Below the pieces are notes generated by a model. That model saw nothing but the letters and a program-made list of their open reading frames with translations, was not told where the DNA came from and made no database searches. This document shows positions 1 to 7,980 of a DNA stretch of 64,000 bases, piece after piece. A program made the translations under genes and the position numbers. Location of the stretch: NCBI RefSeq assembly GCF_042662685.1, contig NZ_JBHSYO010000015.1:210342-274341 (forward strand). The letters run 5' to 3'. The stretch's first letter is position 1, and each line of letters opens with the position of its first letter. Origin of the DNA: Pseudobowmanella zhangzhouensis. GTDB taxonomy: Bacteria > Pseudomonadota > Gammaproteobacteria > Enterobacterales > Alteromonadaceae.

Positions 1-457
1 CAGCTAATCTTTTTCTCAAAGTATCAGGTTGAACGTCATCCATTACCCTTTTAAACAGCGACAACTGCTCATCGGACGCATTATTTCCCCACATAAACAA
101 TTTCAGGAAAACCTTTGAGACCGGCCACATGGCTATTTTCGATAGAGGTAAATACTTCGCAATATTTACCAAAAACGGACGAGGACAGGAAAGAAAAGAT
201 GCTGCAAAAATCACTGCTTTAATATTGCTGTGATTTTCTAAAAGCTTTAACGCGATTCCCCCAGAAAAAGATTCAGCTAACACGATGCAATCAGTCTTGG
301 GTAATTGTCGGGACACAAATGCAGCGAGTGACGTGTAACTTTGATCCCCGCATTGCGGCAGCACGATTGCAAAAGATTCGTTGTAATCAAGCTTATCTAT
401 AAATTCATCAAAAAGACGAGACGTGCCATCCATACCTGGCAATAAAACTAATTTCAT
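1..457 (-). CDS. alpha/beta hydrolase, C-terminus cut by window edge
   Basis: The frame opens with ATG at 457 and stays open to base 1, so only the first 152 residues are present. The N-terminus runs MKLVLLPGMDGTSRLFDEF, an early beta strand followed by an oxyanion-loop-like PGMDG, and residues around 61-68 read AESFSGG, a variant of the GxSxGG nucleophile elbow of alpha/beta hydrolases. The catalytic Asp and His would lie beyond the edge. An in-frame TAA sits ten codons upstream, so this ATG is the natural start. The substrate cannot be told. The DNA looks AT-richer than the genes to its right. It is the last gene seen on this side and is separated by 45 bases from the SprA-like gene on the same strand. 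Confidence 0.75.
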   Translation of the reverse strand, partial: MKLVLLPGMDGTSRLFDEFIDKLDYNESFAIVLPQCGDQSYTSLAAFVSRQLPKTDCIVLAESFSGGIALKLLENHSNIKAVIFAASFLSCPRPFLVNIAKYLPLSKIAMWPVSKVFLKLFMWGNNASDEQLSLFKRVMDDVQPDTLRKRLA

Positions 458-502
458 TTCCTTGAACTCAGAGTCAATAAATTAGACGAGTGAATGTTTA
501 TA

Positions 503-1510
503 TCAAGCAGTTAAACTCAGACTCTGGGTCTTAGCCTCAGCCACATTGGCGTAGTAGTTTTCAATTCTCAGCGCGCGCTGAGCTAATTCAGCTGGCACTT
601 CGCGCGGACTTTCCAGCGACACCTCGGCGCCACCCGCTTCCGCAACCGGATCCGGCTCGGATTTCAGGCTACGACGGGGGGATTGCGCGCTAACTTCCGC
701 ACCACCCGCTTCGGCTACCGGATCATCCTGCTCAAGAGAGCGGCGTGGTGGGCTGGCATTGCCAGACACCACAATATCTTCTAGCGACGGGCCTGGCCCC
801 TGCTGATCCACTGCATCAGGATTGAAAACCTGATTAAACACCTGCTCCCGTTCGGCTTGGGCCTCACGAACCAAGTCCGCTCTGGCTTCTGCCGCTAGTT
901 GCGTGGCTTCGGCGGCAACACGCAAATCAGCTGGCGATGGCTCTGCCGGCGCTAATGCCGCTGAGCGCACCTGCTGCATTTTACGAATGGTGTCTTCCGG
1001 GGTATCTTCGGCAGAAATATCGATGGAAACTTCACCGCCTACGGCATAACGCTTGCCGTCCGGCCCCTGTTCAAATTCGTATTGTGGTGCACCGGCATGC
1101 TCACCGCCGGTATTGGCATGCGCTTGTTCGTGCGCACGGACCTCGGCATCACGTTTCTCTAATTGCTCAATCTCACGTGCTTCAGCCTGTTGCTGACGCT
1201 GCTGCTCTGCGTCTTGCTTTCCGGCACTGGGATCATTGGCATTGTCCTGATTATTGCCATCAGCCTGCTGCCCCTGAGGATTAACCTGTTGCTGTGCCGT
1301 AGGCTTTTCATAAACCACAGGTTGTGGTGCCTGGCCGGGTTGGCGAACACGATCTGACTCTGAACCCAAACCACTTTCCGCCGCAGAATTTTCACTCTGC
1401 GAAGGCTGCGGGATCACTTCTTTTTGCTGATTGTCACGGCGGATCTGATCGGTGTTCAGATTGCTGTTGCTGTAGGGAATCGCCGTATGTAGCGGCGTTA
1501 CAATGTTCAT
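503..1510 (-). CDS. SprA-related / CJM1_0395-type putative metalloprotease
   Basis: 335 aa without signal peptide or membrane segment. Residues 30-115 are low-complexity, rich in Gln, Asn, Pro and Glu. A core at about 118-190 has RAHEQAHA (HExxH at 127-131), then a YEFEQGPDGKRYAVGGEVSID stretch broken here as YEFEQGPDGK and YAVGGEV; this combination is the hallmark of the SprA-related family of putative metalloproteases. Residues 190-225 are Ala/Glu-rich and probably helical. Residues 255-301 hold two near-identical copies of a 23-24 residue unit (PRRSL...DPVAEAGGAEVS). The gene starts 5 bases after the stop of the small rod-like gene, so the two form an operon. Whether the protein really cleaves peptides is not known for the family; the third zinc ligand is not obvious. 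Function is unassigned. Confidence 0.75.
   Translation of the reverse strand: MNIVTPLHTAIPYSNSNLNTDQIRRDNQQKEVIPQPSQSENSAAESGLGSESDRVRQPGQAPQPVVYEKPTAQQQVNPQGQQADGNNQDNANDPSAGKQDAEQQRQQQAEAREIEQLEKRDAEVRAHEQAHANTGGEHAGAPQYEFEQGPDGKRYAVGGEVSIDISAEDTPEDTIRKMQQVRSAALAPAEPSPADLRVAAEATQLAAEARADLVREAQAEREQVFNQVFNPDAVDQQGPGPSLEDIVVSGNASPPRRSLEQDDPVAEAGGAEVSAQSPRRSLKSEPDPVAEAGGAEVSLESPREVPAELAQRALRIENYYANVAEAKTQSLSLTA
608..748 (-). repeat. two-copy in-frame tandem repeat within the SprA-like gene
   Basis: Two consecutive coding units of about 69 and 72 bases encode PRRSLEQ-DPVAEAGGAEVSAQS and then PRRSLKSEPDPVAEAGGAEVSLES. The DNA copies differ at synonymous positions (for example ccacccgcttccgcaaccggatc against ccacccgcttcggctaccggatc in shortened form), so the duplication is not brand new but the protein sequence is held. 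Confidence 0.85.
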
Positions 1511-1515
1511 CGCCG

Positions 1516-1839
1516 TTACGCCAGCTCGTCAATAATCCGGCCAATGGTTTCACTGGCGGTGCCGACGACTTTCAGATTGGCTTCGGCGTTGCGTTGGTTT
1601 ACCGCCAGCGAGACCAGGTTATCGGTCAGATTGTCACTGCCGATACCTCTAATCAGGTCACCGGTCAGGCCAAGTTGCTGGGTAGCAACGTCACCTAGCA
1701 ATTGGGTGGTGTCGCGCGGTTGCGCGCTGCTATTAGCGATAGATACCGCAGCTTGAGTGATATTATTGGACGCAGTTTGAAAGCCCTGATAACCACTCAG
1801 GAATGCTGAATTCAGATTGTTCGAGAGATTCACTGCCAT
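1516..1839 (-). CDS. small flagellar rod/hook-like protein
   Basis: 107 aa. The N-terminal part (SGYQGFQTASNNITQAA, residues 14-30) resembles the conserved Asn-rich N-terminal motif of flagellar rod, hook and HAP proteins. The C-terminal part (LVSLAVNQRNAEANLKVV, then GTASETIGRIIDEL) resembles the C-terminal helix of FlgC/FlgE/FlgF/FlgG. What is missing is the large middle domain, so this is a mini-protein with only the two coiled-coil-forming ends. ATG 1839 is preceded by a clear AGGGGG ribosome-binding site. It is the first gene of an operon with the SprA-like protein. I see no other flagellar gene nearby. It could be an axial-family protein adapted to another use, or a remnant that has been kept; the reading frame is intact. 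Confidence 0.65.
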   Translation of the reverse strand: MAVNLSNNLNSAFLSGYQGFQTASNNITQAAVSIANSSAQPRDTTQLLGDVATQQLGLTGDLIRGIGSDNLTDNLVSLAVNQRNAEANLKVVGTASETIGRIIDELA

Positions 1840-1910
1840 AACTCACTACCCCCTTTCACCTCATGGCTAATTATTAACCAATTTGACAAAAATGAGAAGT
1901 CTGCTCCGCG

Positions 1911-2699
1911 TTATTGCGCCTGACACTCAAGCAACCAGTCACAGAATTCTTCGCTGTGGGAAATAAACGGTGCATGGGAAGCATGAGGAAACAGTTTCAG
2001 CCGTGCGCCGGGATAACAGGCGGCAATATCATCCATCGCTTTGTGTGGTACCAGGGTATCTAAACGGCCGAATATCAGTTCAACCGGCAAACACAGCGCA
2101 GATACAGCGTTACGCAGATCGCAGGTTTCCAGCAAATCCAGTCCCTTTTGCAGGGTTTGTTTGGTTGGTACCGGGCGTGATTGCACTGCCGCACTGATAA
2201 TTTTGACATCCTGCCGGGCCGATTCGCTGCCCATGGCCTGAATCGCTAAAAAACGATGCAGGGTTTTGCCTACATCGGCAGTTAGTTGCGCCGCGAACAT
2301 CTCCAGAATTGCGGGCTGGATCCCATGCCAGGGCGGCTGTGCTGTAAATTTGGGTGAAGTGGCCAACAACAGCAGGCGCGCGAGTTTCACTTTGCCTCGC
2401 AATGCCAATTGATTAGCAATCAGTCCGCCCATCGACCAGCCCATTAACCAGGCGTTGTCAGGCACCGCGTCTTCCAGCATTGCGGCCAATGAATCTAATT
2501 GATAATCGGCGGGAAGGATATTTACGTTGTCCCCAAAACCGGGCAAATCGATAAGGTGTAAGCGAAACCTGGCCTGTAATGGCGCAATAATCGGTGCCCA
2601 CACACCGCTGTTTACTCCCCAGCCATGCAGCAGCACCAGATCCTGTCCCTGACCGCAGCGGGTTACGTGTAATCCAGAAGGAAGTTGTACTTTTTGCAT
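1911..2699 (-). CDS. bioH: pimeloyl-[acyl-carrier protein] methyl ester esterase
   Basis: 262 aa, close to the usual 255-260. BioH hydrolyses the methyl ester of pimeloyl-ACP, ending the disguised fatty-acid phase of biotin synthesis in the cytoplasm. The sequence shows HGWGVNSGVW (oxyanion hole, residues 25-34), nucleophile elbow MGWSMGG with Ser89, an acid in FGRLDTLVP and the catalytic His in ASHAPF near the C-terminus. The frame is open for a further 92 codons upstream, but that part runs antisense into comF; ATG 2699 gives the family N-terminus. It is divergent from comF with 47 bases between start codons, the arrangement known from enterobacteria (bioH/gntX). Confidence 0.93.
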   Translation of the reverse strand: MQKVQLPSGLHVTRCGQGQDLVLLHGWGVNSGVWAPIIAPLQARFRLHLIDLPGFGDNVNILPADYQLDSLAAMLEDAVPDNAWLMGWSMGGLIANQLALRGKVKLARLLLLATSPKFTAQPPWHGIQPAILEMFAAQLTADVGKTLHRFLAIQAMGSESARQDVKIISAAVQSRPVPTKQTLQKGLDLLETCDLRNAVSALCLPVELIFGRLDTLVPHKAMDDIAACYPGARLKLFPHASHAPFISHSEEFCDWLLECQAQ

Positions 2700-2746
2700 G
2701 TGAGTCACTTTACTTAATGCGGGGGCCAAGTGTAGGGAAAACGCCC

Positions 2747-3433
2747 ATGGAATTGAAGAGCATAGTGAACTGGTTAAACCGCGCGTTACCGCACAACTGC
2801 CTGTTGTGCCACCAGAGCGCGGATGCATTGTTATGCCATACCTGCAAAGGTGATTTGCCCCTGTATGACTTACCCGCCGAGCAGTTTGATTTATTGCGCA
2901 ATCCGGGCATTGCCAAACATCTGCCCGCCATGCAGGTGGAGCGATTGTGCTGCTTAAGTCCCTACCAATGGCCATTCGACATGTGGCTCAGTGGATTGAA
3001 ATTCAAACGACATCAATTACCCGCCAACGTGCTGACAGCATTGTTCGCCGAGCAACTCAGAGAGCATCCCCAATTACCCGAGGTCATCGTACCGGTTCCC
3101 CTGCATTACCGGCGCTATCTGCTTCGACATTTTAATCAAAGCCTGCTGCTGGCCACTGCACTGTCCAGGATAATCGGTGTTCCGGTGGCCAGTGACTATC
3201 TCAGCCGCCAACGCGCTACTGCGGCACAAACCCACCTTAGCGGCGCACAACGCAGACGCAATCTGAAAAAAGCCTTCACGCTTCACAGGCCATTGCCACA
3301 CAGCCACATCGCGCTGTTGGACGATGTGATTACCACCGGCAGTACGCTAGCCGAATTGGTAAAAACCCTGCAAAGCCATCAGCCCGACCTGCGCATCGAG
3401 CTGTGGGCATTCGCTATCAGTTTGAAGCAGTAA
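2747..3433 (+). CDS. comF: ComF/GntX family phosphoribosyltransferase-like protein
   Basis: 228 aa. The N-terminus has a four-Cys zinc-ribbon (Cys18, Cys21, Cys30, Cys33 in HNCLLC and LLCHTC). The C-terminal half is a type I phosphoribosyltransferase fold with the PRPP-binding signature ALLDDVITTGST at about 190-201. ComF proteins help take up transforming DNA in competent bacteria; the E. coli homologue GntX supports growth on DNA. No enzyme reaction is proven. An upstream open stretch from 2594 overlaps bioH; ATG 2747 is chosen because the protein then begins like its relatives. The gene's last 17 bases overlap the 3' end of the convergent M14 peptidase gene. Confidence 0.88.
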   Translation: MELKSIVNWLNRALPHNCLLCHQSADALLCHTCKGDLPLYDLPAEQFDLLRNPGIAKHLPAMQVERLCCLSPYQWPFDMWLSGLKFKRHQLPANVLTALFAEQLREHPQLPEVIVPVPLHYRRYLLRHFNQSLLLATALSRIIGVPVASDYLSRQRATAAQTHLSGAQRRRNLKKAFTLHRPLPHSHIALLDDVITTGSTLAELVKTLQSHQPDLRIELWAFAISLKQ

Positions 3434-5978
3434 TCAGTGGTGCCAGATAGACCGCGTTGCTTAACACCCGTTGACTGCCTCGCCAGTATCCACGGAAATT
3501 CATCACGTCGGTAAAGCCAATTACTCTGCCACGACCACTGCGATGCGCAACAATGGCTGCACTGCCGGCAACCTGCTCAACCAGCGGCTTGGCCGCATAG
3601 CCAGCCAGTAATGGTGATTTGCTGTAACGTGCCACCGTTAAGAACGGCTTTTCTGGAATGTCCATCACCAGATTACTGTTACGAAATACGCTGAGCTGGT
3701 TGGCATCCAGGCCAAATGTGAGTGGATGGCTGGCATCCAGTTGGGTGGCAAATACCGCACCGGCAATACGTTGCTGGGCTGCCAGCTGATTACGATCGGA
3801 AAATTTGAGAGATTGGGTATCGAAACCGCTTAGCACCTCGTCTTCTGAGCGGAAGCCAGCCGCCAGCAGACCGTTTTCGCTTAACCAGCGCGCGGCGCCT
3901 TTCTGCCCAATCAACACGCCGCCCTCACGCACCCATTGTTTCATTCGCTCAACCAGTTTGTCGCTGATACCTGCGTAACGACCATCAACCATAATCACAT
4001 GGGTATAGTCATGCAGGTTTATGCCCGACAAGCGGGGCACATCGACCATCGCCAGTGGCAAGCCAACCTGTTGATCGAAATAATGCCAGACTTCACCGGC
4101 TTCATAGGGCGATACGCCCTCGCCGGTGAGCAGCATTACCCGCGGCGTTTTCAGCACTGGCATCGCACCAGAACCTAAATCAATGCCTTTGTCCGTCCAA
4201 CCAGTGGTTAAACTGTGCACGACGAGCTGTTTTTCCTGTGCCAGTTCCCGCACTGTATTGCGCCAGTTTGCAGGCTGTGGCAACGCAGCGGGGATCACCA
4301 CAGAACCCGCTGTTAGGCTGATCTGACCATCACCACTGGCGACAGTGATCGGTGAGCCGATAATCTTGGCCGCAATCCCTTTGACCAGCAGTGCCTGCAA
4401 CATCGCCGGAGCACGGCCATCCCGCCAATCGAATCCATACGCATATGCTTCACCCTGCCAGTTAGCAGGCGTCACGCCGTCAGATTTGACACTGAGCGAT
4501 TTTAATTTACGCCCCTCTTTGCTGCTGAGCTCATTAAACGGCAGATTAAACGCCATCGCGATGTTCCAACTGGAAACGTCGTAAAACTCATTGCGCCCGA
4601 AATCTTGTTGGGTAGAGAACAACGATCGAATCAACGGATACTGCGCCTGATTGGCCGGCACAAAATAATCACGCCCCTGTTGGTAAGCCGTGCCGTTTTT
4701 GCTCATATCCGCGGATAGTTGCCACACCTTGATGTGGTGTTGCTGCAGAATATCCAGCCACTGCTGGTTAAGGGCAGCATCTGCGCTGGCTTTAACCACG
4801 TAGCCAGCAATGCCGCTTTCATTGGCTTGCTTAGCGGTACGGCGCACAAAATCTGCCTGGTACTGTTGCAGTTTGGACTTGTTCGCCAGTGCGCCACGGA
4901 AGGTGGATAAACTGGTGGTGACCTGATTCTGAATGGTATCGGCAAAACTCAGCTGGCCATTGGGCGTATCAATCAAGTGCCCACGGCTGGACGCCTGCTC
5001 AAATAAGATACCGATGGAGCCCTGCACATCGGGATAACTGGATCCTTTACCCAAATAAAAATCATCAAATGACTCTTCGCTAAAATACAGTTTATTCTCT
5101 GCATCCAGCGCATCGGCATGATACTGCCCCAACAAATTTGTCATGCTGATATTTTCGCGGCTAATCCAGGGATTGGCGCGATCCGGGATCCCCGGCTGAA
5201 AGAAAAACGTACTATTGCTGCCCATTTCATGGAAATCGGTTAACACATGCGGTCGCCATTGTTGAAAATGTGCGATGCGCGCGCGGGACTCCGGATGGGT
5301 CAGTAACAACCAGTCTCGATTTAAGTCGAACCAGTAGTGATTCATGCGGCCACTTGGCCAACCTTCATTATGGTCGCGGTGGTTGGGATCACTGTTAGGT
5401 GTTAGCCCTTTGTGCATATTCGCCCACTGGGCGAAACGCGACAGGCCATCCGGGTTTATCGCCGGTTCCATGATGATCACAGCGTTATCCAACAGCTGCT
5501 TAACCTCTTCACTTTGCGATGCCGCCAGATAATAAGCCACCAGCAATGCAGCATTGGCACCAGACGACTCATTGCCATGCACGCTGTAACCCATCCACAG
5601 TACCAGCGGGTCCGACTGTGCCGGTGTTTTACCTTCCGCCACGCGCTGCAAATGGGCACTGCGCACAGTATCAATTTGCGCGAGACGTTGTGGATTAGTA
5701 AAGGTCAGCATCAACAGCGGACGCTGCTCATGGGTATAGCCCACAACCTCAACTGACAGCCGATCTGATGCCATGCCAAGCTGCTGTAAATACTGCACGA
5801 TCTGATCATGGCGGGCGTGCCAGGTGCCAACCGGGTAACCCAGTACACTGGCGGGGGCAGGAATCGCCGGATCCAACGCCGCATCGGCTGGCAGAAAATC
5901 TCGGTCATTCATCGCAAAGGCTTGATGCAGCGTAGCCAGCGCCATTACCAGGCCAGCAAAATATCGAAGTAGCTTCAT
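3417..5978 (-). CDS. secreted M14-family zinc carboxypeptidase
   Basis: 853 aa with a signal peptide (MKLLRYFAGLVMALATLHQ, cleavage probably after AFA). The N-terminal third is an M14 carboxypeptidase domain: zinc ligands His134 and Glu137 in YSVHGNESSG, a substrate-binding Arg in NLNRDW, a third ligand His in DFHEMGSN and the catalytic Glu in GILFEQASS. The C-terminal half (about 450-853) contains a glutamine-amidotransferase-like fold segment (MLLTGEGVSPYEAGEVW) typical of the long bacterial M14 proteins. ATG 5978 has AGGAG seven bases upstream and gives a clean signal peptide; 26 additional in-frame codons upstream overlap pldA and are not needed. It follows pldA by 7 bases, so the two form a unit. 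Likely periplasmic or secreted peptide scavenging. Confidence 0.85.
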   Translation of the reverse strand: MKLLRYFAGLVMALATLHQAFAMNDRDFLPADAALDPAIPAPASVLGYPVGTWHARHDQIVQYLQQLGMASDRLSVEVVGYTHEQRPLLMLTFTNPQRLAQIDTVRSAHLQRVAEGKTPAQSDPLVLWMGYSVHGNESSGANAALLVAYYLAASQSEEVKQLLDNAVIIMEPAINPDGLSRFAQWANMHKGLTPNSDPNHRDHNEGWPSGRMNHYWFDLNRDWLLLTHPESRARIAHFQQWRPHVLTDFHEMGSNSTFFFQPGIPDRANPWISRENISMTNLLGQYHADALDAENKLYFSEESFDDFYLGKGSSYPDVQGSIGILFEQASSRGHLIDTPNGQLSFADTIQNQVTTSLSTFRGALANKSKLQQYQADFVRRTAKQANESGIAGYVVKASADAALNQQWLDILQQHHIKVWQLSADMSKNGTAYQQGRDYFVPANQAQYPLIRSLFSTQQDFGRNEFYDVSSWNIAMAFNLPFNELSSKEGRKLKSLSVKSDGVTPANWQGEAYAYGFDWRDGRAPAMLQALLVKGIAAKIIGSPITVASGDGQISLTAGSVVIPAALPQPANWRNTVRELAQEKQLVVHSLTTGWTDKGIDLGSGAMPVLKTPRVMLLTGEGVSPYEAGEVWHYFDQQVGLPLAMVDVPRLSGINLHDYTHVIMVDGRYAGISDKLVERMKQWVREGGVLIGQKGAARWLSENGLLAAGFRSEDEVLSGFDTQSLKFSDRNQLAAQQRIAGAVFATQLDASHPLTFGLDANQLSVFRNSNLVMDIPEKPFLTVARYSKSPLLAGYAAKPLVEQVAGSAAIVAHRSGRGRVIGFTDVMNFRGYWRGSQRVLSNAVYLAPLITASN

Positions 5979-5985
5979 GAGACTC

Positions 5986-6996
5986 CTAATCAAACGAGGT
6001 AATTTCGATGGCGATGCCAATAATCCGGTTGTAGTTGTAATAGTCGACAAGGTCACTGTTATAGCCTTCCTGGTACCAGATCACTAACGGCGGCAAATCA
6101 TCATCGTTAAAGTTAAAGGTCGCTTCAAATCTAAACGTACTGTAGTTAAACGGTTTGCCATACCCGGTGCGATAACTAAACGCCATATGGCTGATTTTTT
6201 CAGTTGGCGGGATGTATTCCAGTGTCAGTGCCAAGCCATCGTAGTCTTTTCGGCGATACGCCTGACTCTGCATCTCAAATGCGTAATAGTCTTCTGCTTC
6301 ACCCTGCAACGGGCCGTTTTGCAGGAAGTAACGCACATCCGCGGTCACCGCAAAGCAGCCGGGCTTCTTCAACAGCGGACTTTGATTGTTCTGCGCTATT
6401 TCTTTCAGTGGACAACGGGCAACACCATCCTGCCAGTGTGCACTGTATTTGCTGGTCACGCCGATATAATCCCAGCCCCGACTAATATAATCGCGCGCAC
6501 TGCCGGCACTGTCGCCTTTGGCCAGCGCATCGGCGACCCGACTGGCATAGCCGGCTTGGGTGTTCACGCTTTGGCCGTTGGACTCATGGTACAGGCCAAT
6601 GTCGATATAACTTTCTTCTTCGTCGGGTTCGCTTAACCAGTAGCGGCCGAAAATGCCCGGGTTAAACTGCTTACCCATCACAGGTGAGGAATCACGGGTA
6701 CCGATATACTGGCCGAAACGGCCGGTGAAACTTAAAAATACACAAGGCAATAAAGAAGAAGGCTGTGCATCACTGCCAAATGAACGATTTAAACTATCTG
6801 ACACACTGCGCAACAGGGGATATTTAAGCGACAGGCGAAAATCCATGTAATTATCGTCGCTGGACTCAACCGTATAGCCGAGTAAGTTCGCCTCATATGA
6901 GGTTAAGCCACGATGTCCGCGATAGTCACCACATTGTGCACCCAATGCGCTGGTACTGAACGACAGTATCAACAATATCCAGCTAACTCGCAGCAT
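5986..6996 (-). CDS. pldA: outer-membrane phospholipase A1 (OMPLA family)
   Basis: 336 aa with signal peptide ending near SALGA-QC. OMPLA hydrolyses mislocalised phospholipids in the outer leaflet and forms a 12-stranded barrel, dimerising with calcium. The active-site signature is present as LYHESNGQS: His137 and Ser139. The third residue, Asn156 in E. coli within SWNR, aligns by eye with Asp176 in SRGWDYIG, and the segment between is about 25 residues longer than in E. coli. Alternating hydrophobic/polar strands continue to the C-terminus, although the last residue is Asp rather than the usual aromatic one. GGGAGAGGT precedes the start. It is transcribed with the M14 peptidase gene. Confidence 0.85.
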   Translation of the reverse strand: MLRVSWILLILSFSTSALGAQCGDYRGHRGLTSYEANLLGYTVESSDDNYMDFRLSLKYPLLRSVSDSLNRSFGSDAQPSSLLPCVFLSFTGRFGQYIGTRDSSPVMGKQFNPGIFGRYWLSEPDEEESYIDIGLYHESNGQSVNTQAGYASRVADALAKGDSAGSARDYISRGWDYIGVTSKYSAHWQDGVARCPLKEIAQNNQSPLLKKPGCFAVTADVRYFLQNGPLQGEAEDYYAFEMQSQAYRRKDYDGLALTLEYIPPTEKISHMAFSYRTGYGKPFNYSTFRFEATFNFNDDDLPPLVIWYQEGYNSDLVDYYNYNRIIGIAIEITSFD

Positions 6997-7078
6997 ACCT
7001 CTCCCGTGTTGGCTAAAACTGTTTATTATTCATGCAGTTTGCCGTGTGGCCATCAGGGGTGCAAGTACAACTATTTTA

Positions 7079-7115
7079 TTACCCGACTGTTTTACTCAAG
7101 TAATTTTGATATACT
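7079..7115 (+). promoter_or_regulatory. nfuA promoter with IscR type I-like site
   Basis: Bases 7079-7103 match 22 of 25 positions of the type I IscR consensus as I recall it (ATASYYGACTRWWWYAGTCRRSTAT), with both half sites visible: CCCGACT and ACTCAAGTA. A -10-like TATACT follows at 7110-7115, so a bound repressor would cover the -35 region. IscR with a [2Fe-2S] cluster represses Fe-S biogenesis genes, and nfuA is a known target in E. coli. The match is read by eye; binding is inferred. Confidence 0.7.
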
Positions 7116-7144
7116 AGCGCCAGTTTGTAACCCTAGGTGAGATC

Positions 7145-7723
7145 ATGATTACTATCTCAGAAGCTGCACAGGCACATTTCGTTAAATTACTGGCTAACCA
7201 GGATCCACATACCAATATCCGCGTATTTGTGGTCAATCCAGGTACACCCAACGCCGAGTGTGGTGTGTCCTACTGTCCACCCGAGGCGGTAGAGGTAGGG
7301 GATATTCGTTTACCCTTCTCTGGCTTTGACGCTATCGTCGACCCTGAGAGCGCGCCATTTCTGGAAGCGGCAGAAATTGACTTCGTCACCGACCAGATGG
7401 GCTCGCAATTAACGTTAAAAGCACCCAACGCCAAGGCCCGTAAAGTGGACGAAGACGCCCCGTTGGCCGATCGCGTAGAGTACGTGTTAACCACGGATGT
7501 GAATCCACAACTGGCCAGCCATGGCGGTAAAGTCACGCTGTTGGAAATCACCGAAGATGGCATTGCTATTTTACAATTTGGTGGTGGTTGTAATGGGTGT
7601 TCAATGGTTGATGTCACATTGAAAGAAGGCATCGAAAAACAGTTACTGGATAAATTCAGCGGTGAATTGTTCGGCGTGCGTGATGCTACCGAGCATAAAG
7701 CCGGTGAACACAGCTACTACTAA
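7145..7723 (+). CDS. nfuA: Fe-S biogenesis protein NfuA
   Basis: 192 aa, full length. The N-terminal half is a degenerate A-type carrier domain (residues 1-95) that keeps fold but lacks the three canonical Cys; the C-terminal half is a Nfu thioredoxin-like domain with the cluster-binding CNGC (Cys149, Cys152) in FGGGCNGCSMVDVTLK. NfuA accepts and delivers [4Fe-4S] clusters to targets such as aconitase and lipoyl synthase under oxidative or iron stress. A good AGGTGA ribosome-binding site precedes ATG. In enterobacteria nfuA follows comF/gntX directly; here the M14-pldA pair lies between. Its stop overlaps the next start by one base. Confidence 0.96.
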   Translation: MITISEAAQAHFVKLLANQDPHTNIRVFVVNPGTPNAECGVSYCPPEAVEVGDIRLPFSGFDAIVDPESAPFLEAAEIDFVTDQMGSQLTLKAPNAKARKVDEDAPLADRVEYVLTTDVNPQLASHGGKVTLLEITEDGIAILQFGGGCNGCSMVDVTLKEGIEKQLLDKFSGELFGVRDATEHKAGEHSYY

Positions 7724-7980
7724 TGGCCTGGTATAATAAAGCTGGCGCTGACCCCGAAAGGAGTTGGCGCTTTTTTATTGCTGGTTTAGTGATATTTGTA
7801 CCCGGTGCCATGCTAACCGTATTGGGTACCGAGCCACCTCATACCTGGTGGTGGCCGGGTATCGCACTGCTCGCTGTTGGCTTTTCATTAGCGCTATGGG
7901 GTTATGTGGGCATCTTCGCCAATCGGCTGGCCAGGGCGTTCAGTCCGCCCAGCGTTTCCAAAAATGACCGCCTAAAGTAA
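7723..7980 (+). CDS. small two-helix membrane protein
   Basis: 85 aa with two probable membrane helices (about residues 16-35, FFIAGLVIFVPGAMLTVLG, and 43-65). Short basic tail. The start overlaps the nfuA stop as TAATG, implying translational coupling. The first 20 codons coincide with a terminator-like hairpin (7745-7776), so expression would depend on read-through. The last 41 bases overlap the convergent dinF gene. I do not recognise a family; the helix composition and charged ends argue for a real protein, the overlap with a terminator argues for caution. Confidence 0.6.
   Translation: MAWYNKAGADPERSWRFFIAGLVIFVPGAMLTVLGTEPPHTWWWPGIALLAVGFSLALWGYVGIFANRLARAFSPPSVSKNDRLK
7745..7776 (+). 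terminator. intrinsic terminator-like hairpin after nfuA
   Basis: GCGCTGACCCC (7745-7755), a GAAA loop, then GGAGTTGGCGC (7760-7770) pairs over ten of eleven positions, counting two G-T pairs, and is followed by six T. It lies 22 bases after the nfuA stop codon and within the start of the next open frame. Confidence 0.75.

Noticed and set aside
5979..6056. 26-codon N-terminal extension of the M14 peptidase
   Set aside because: It overlaps pldA, would bury the signal peptide, and has no ribosome-binding site.
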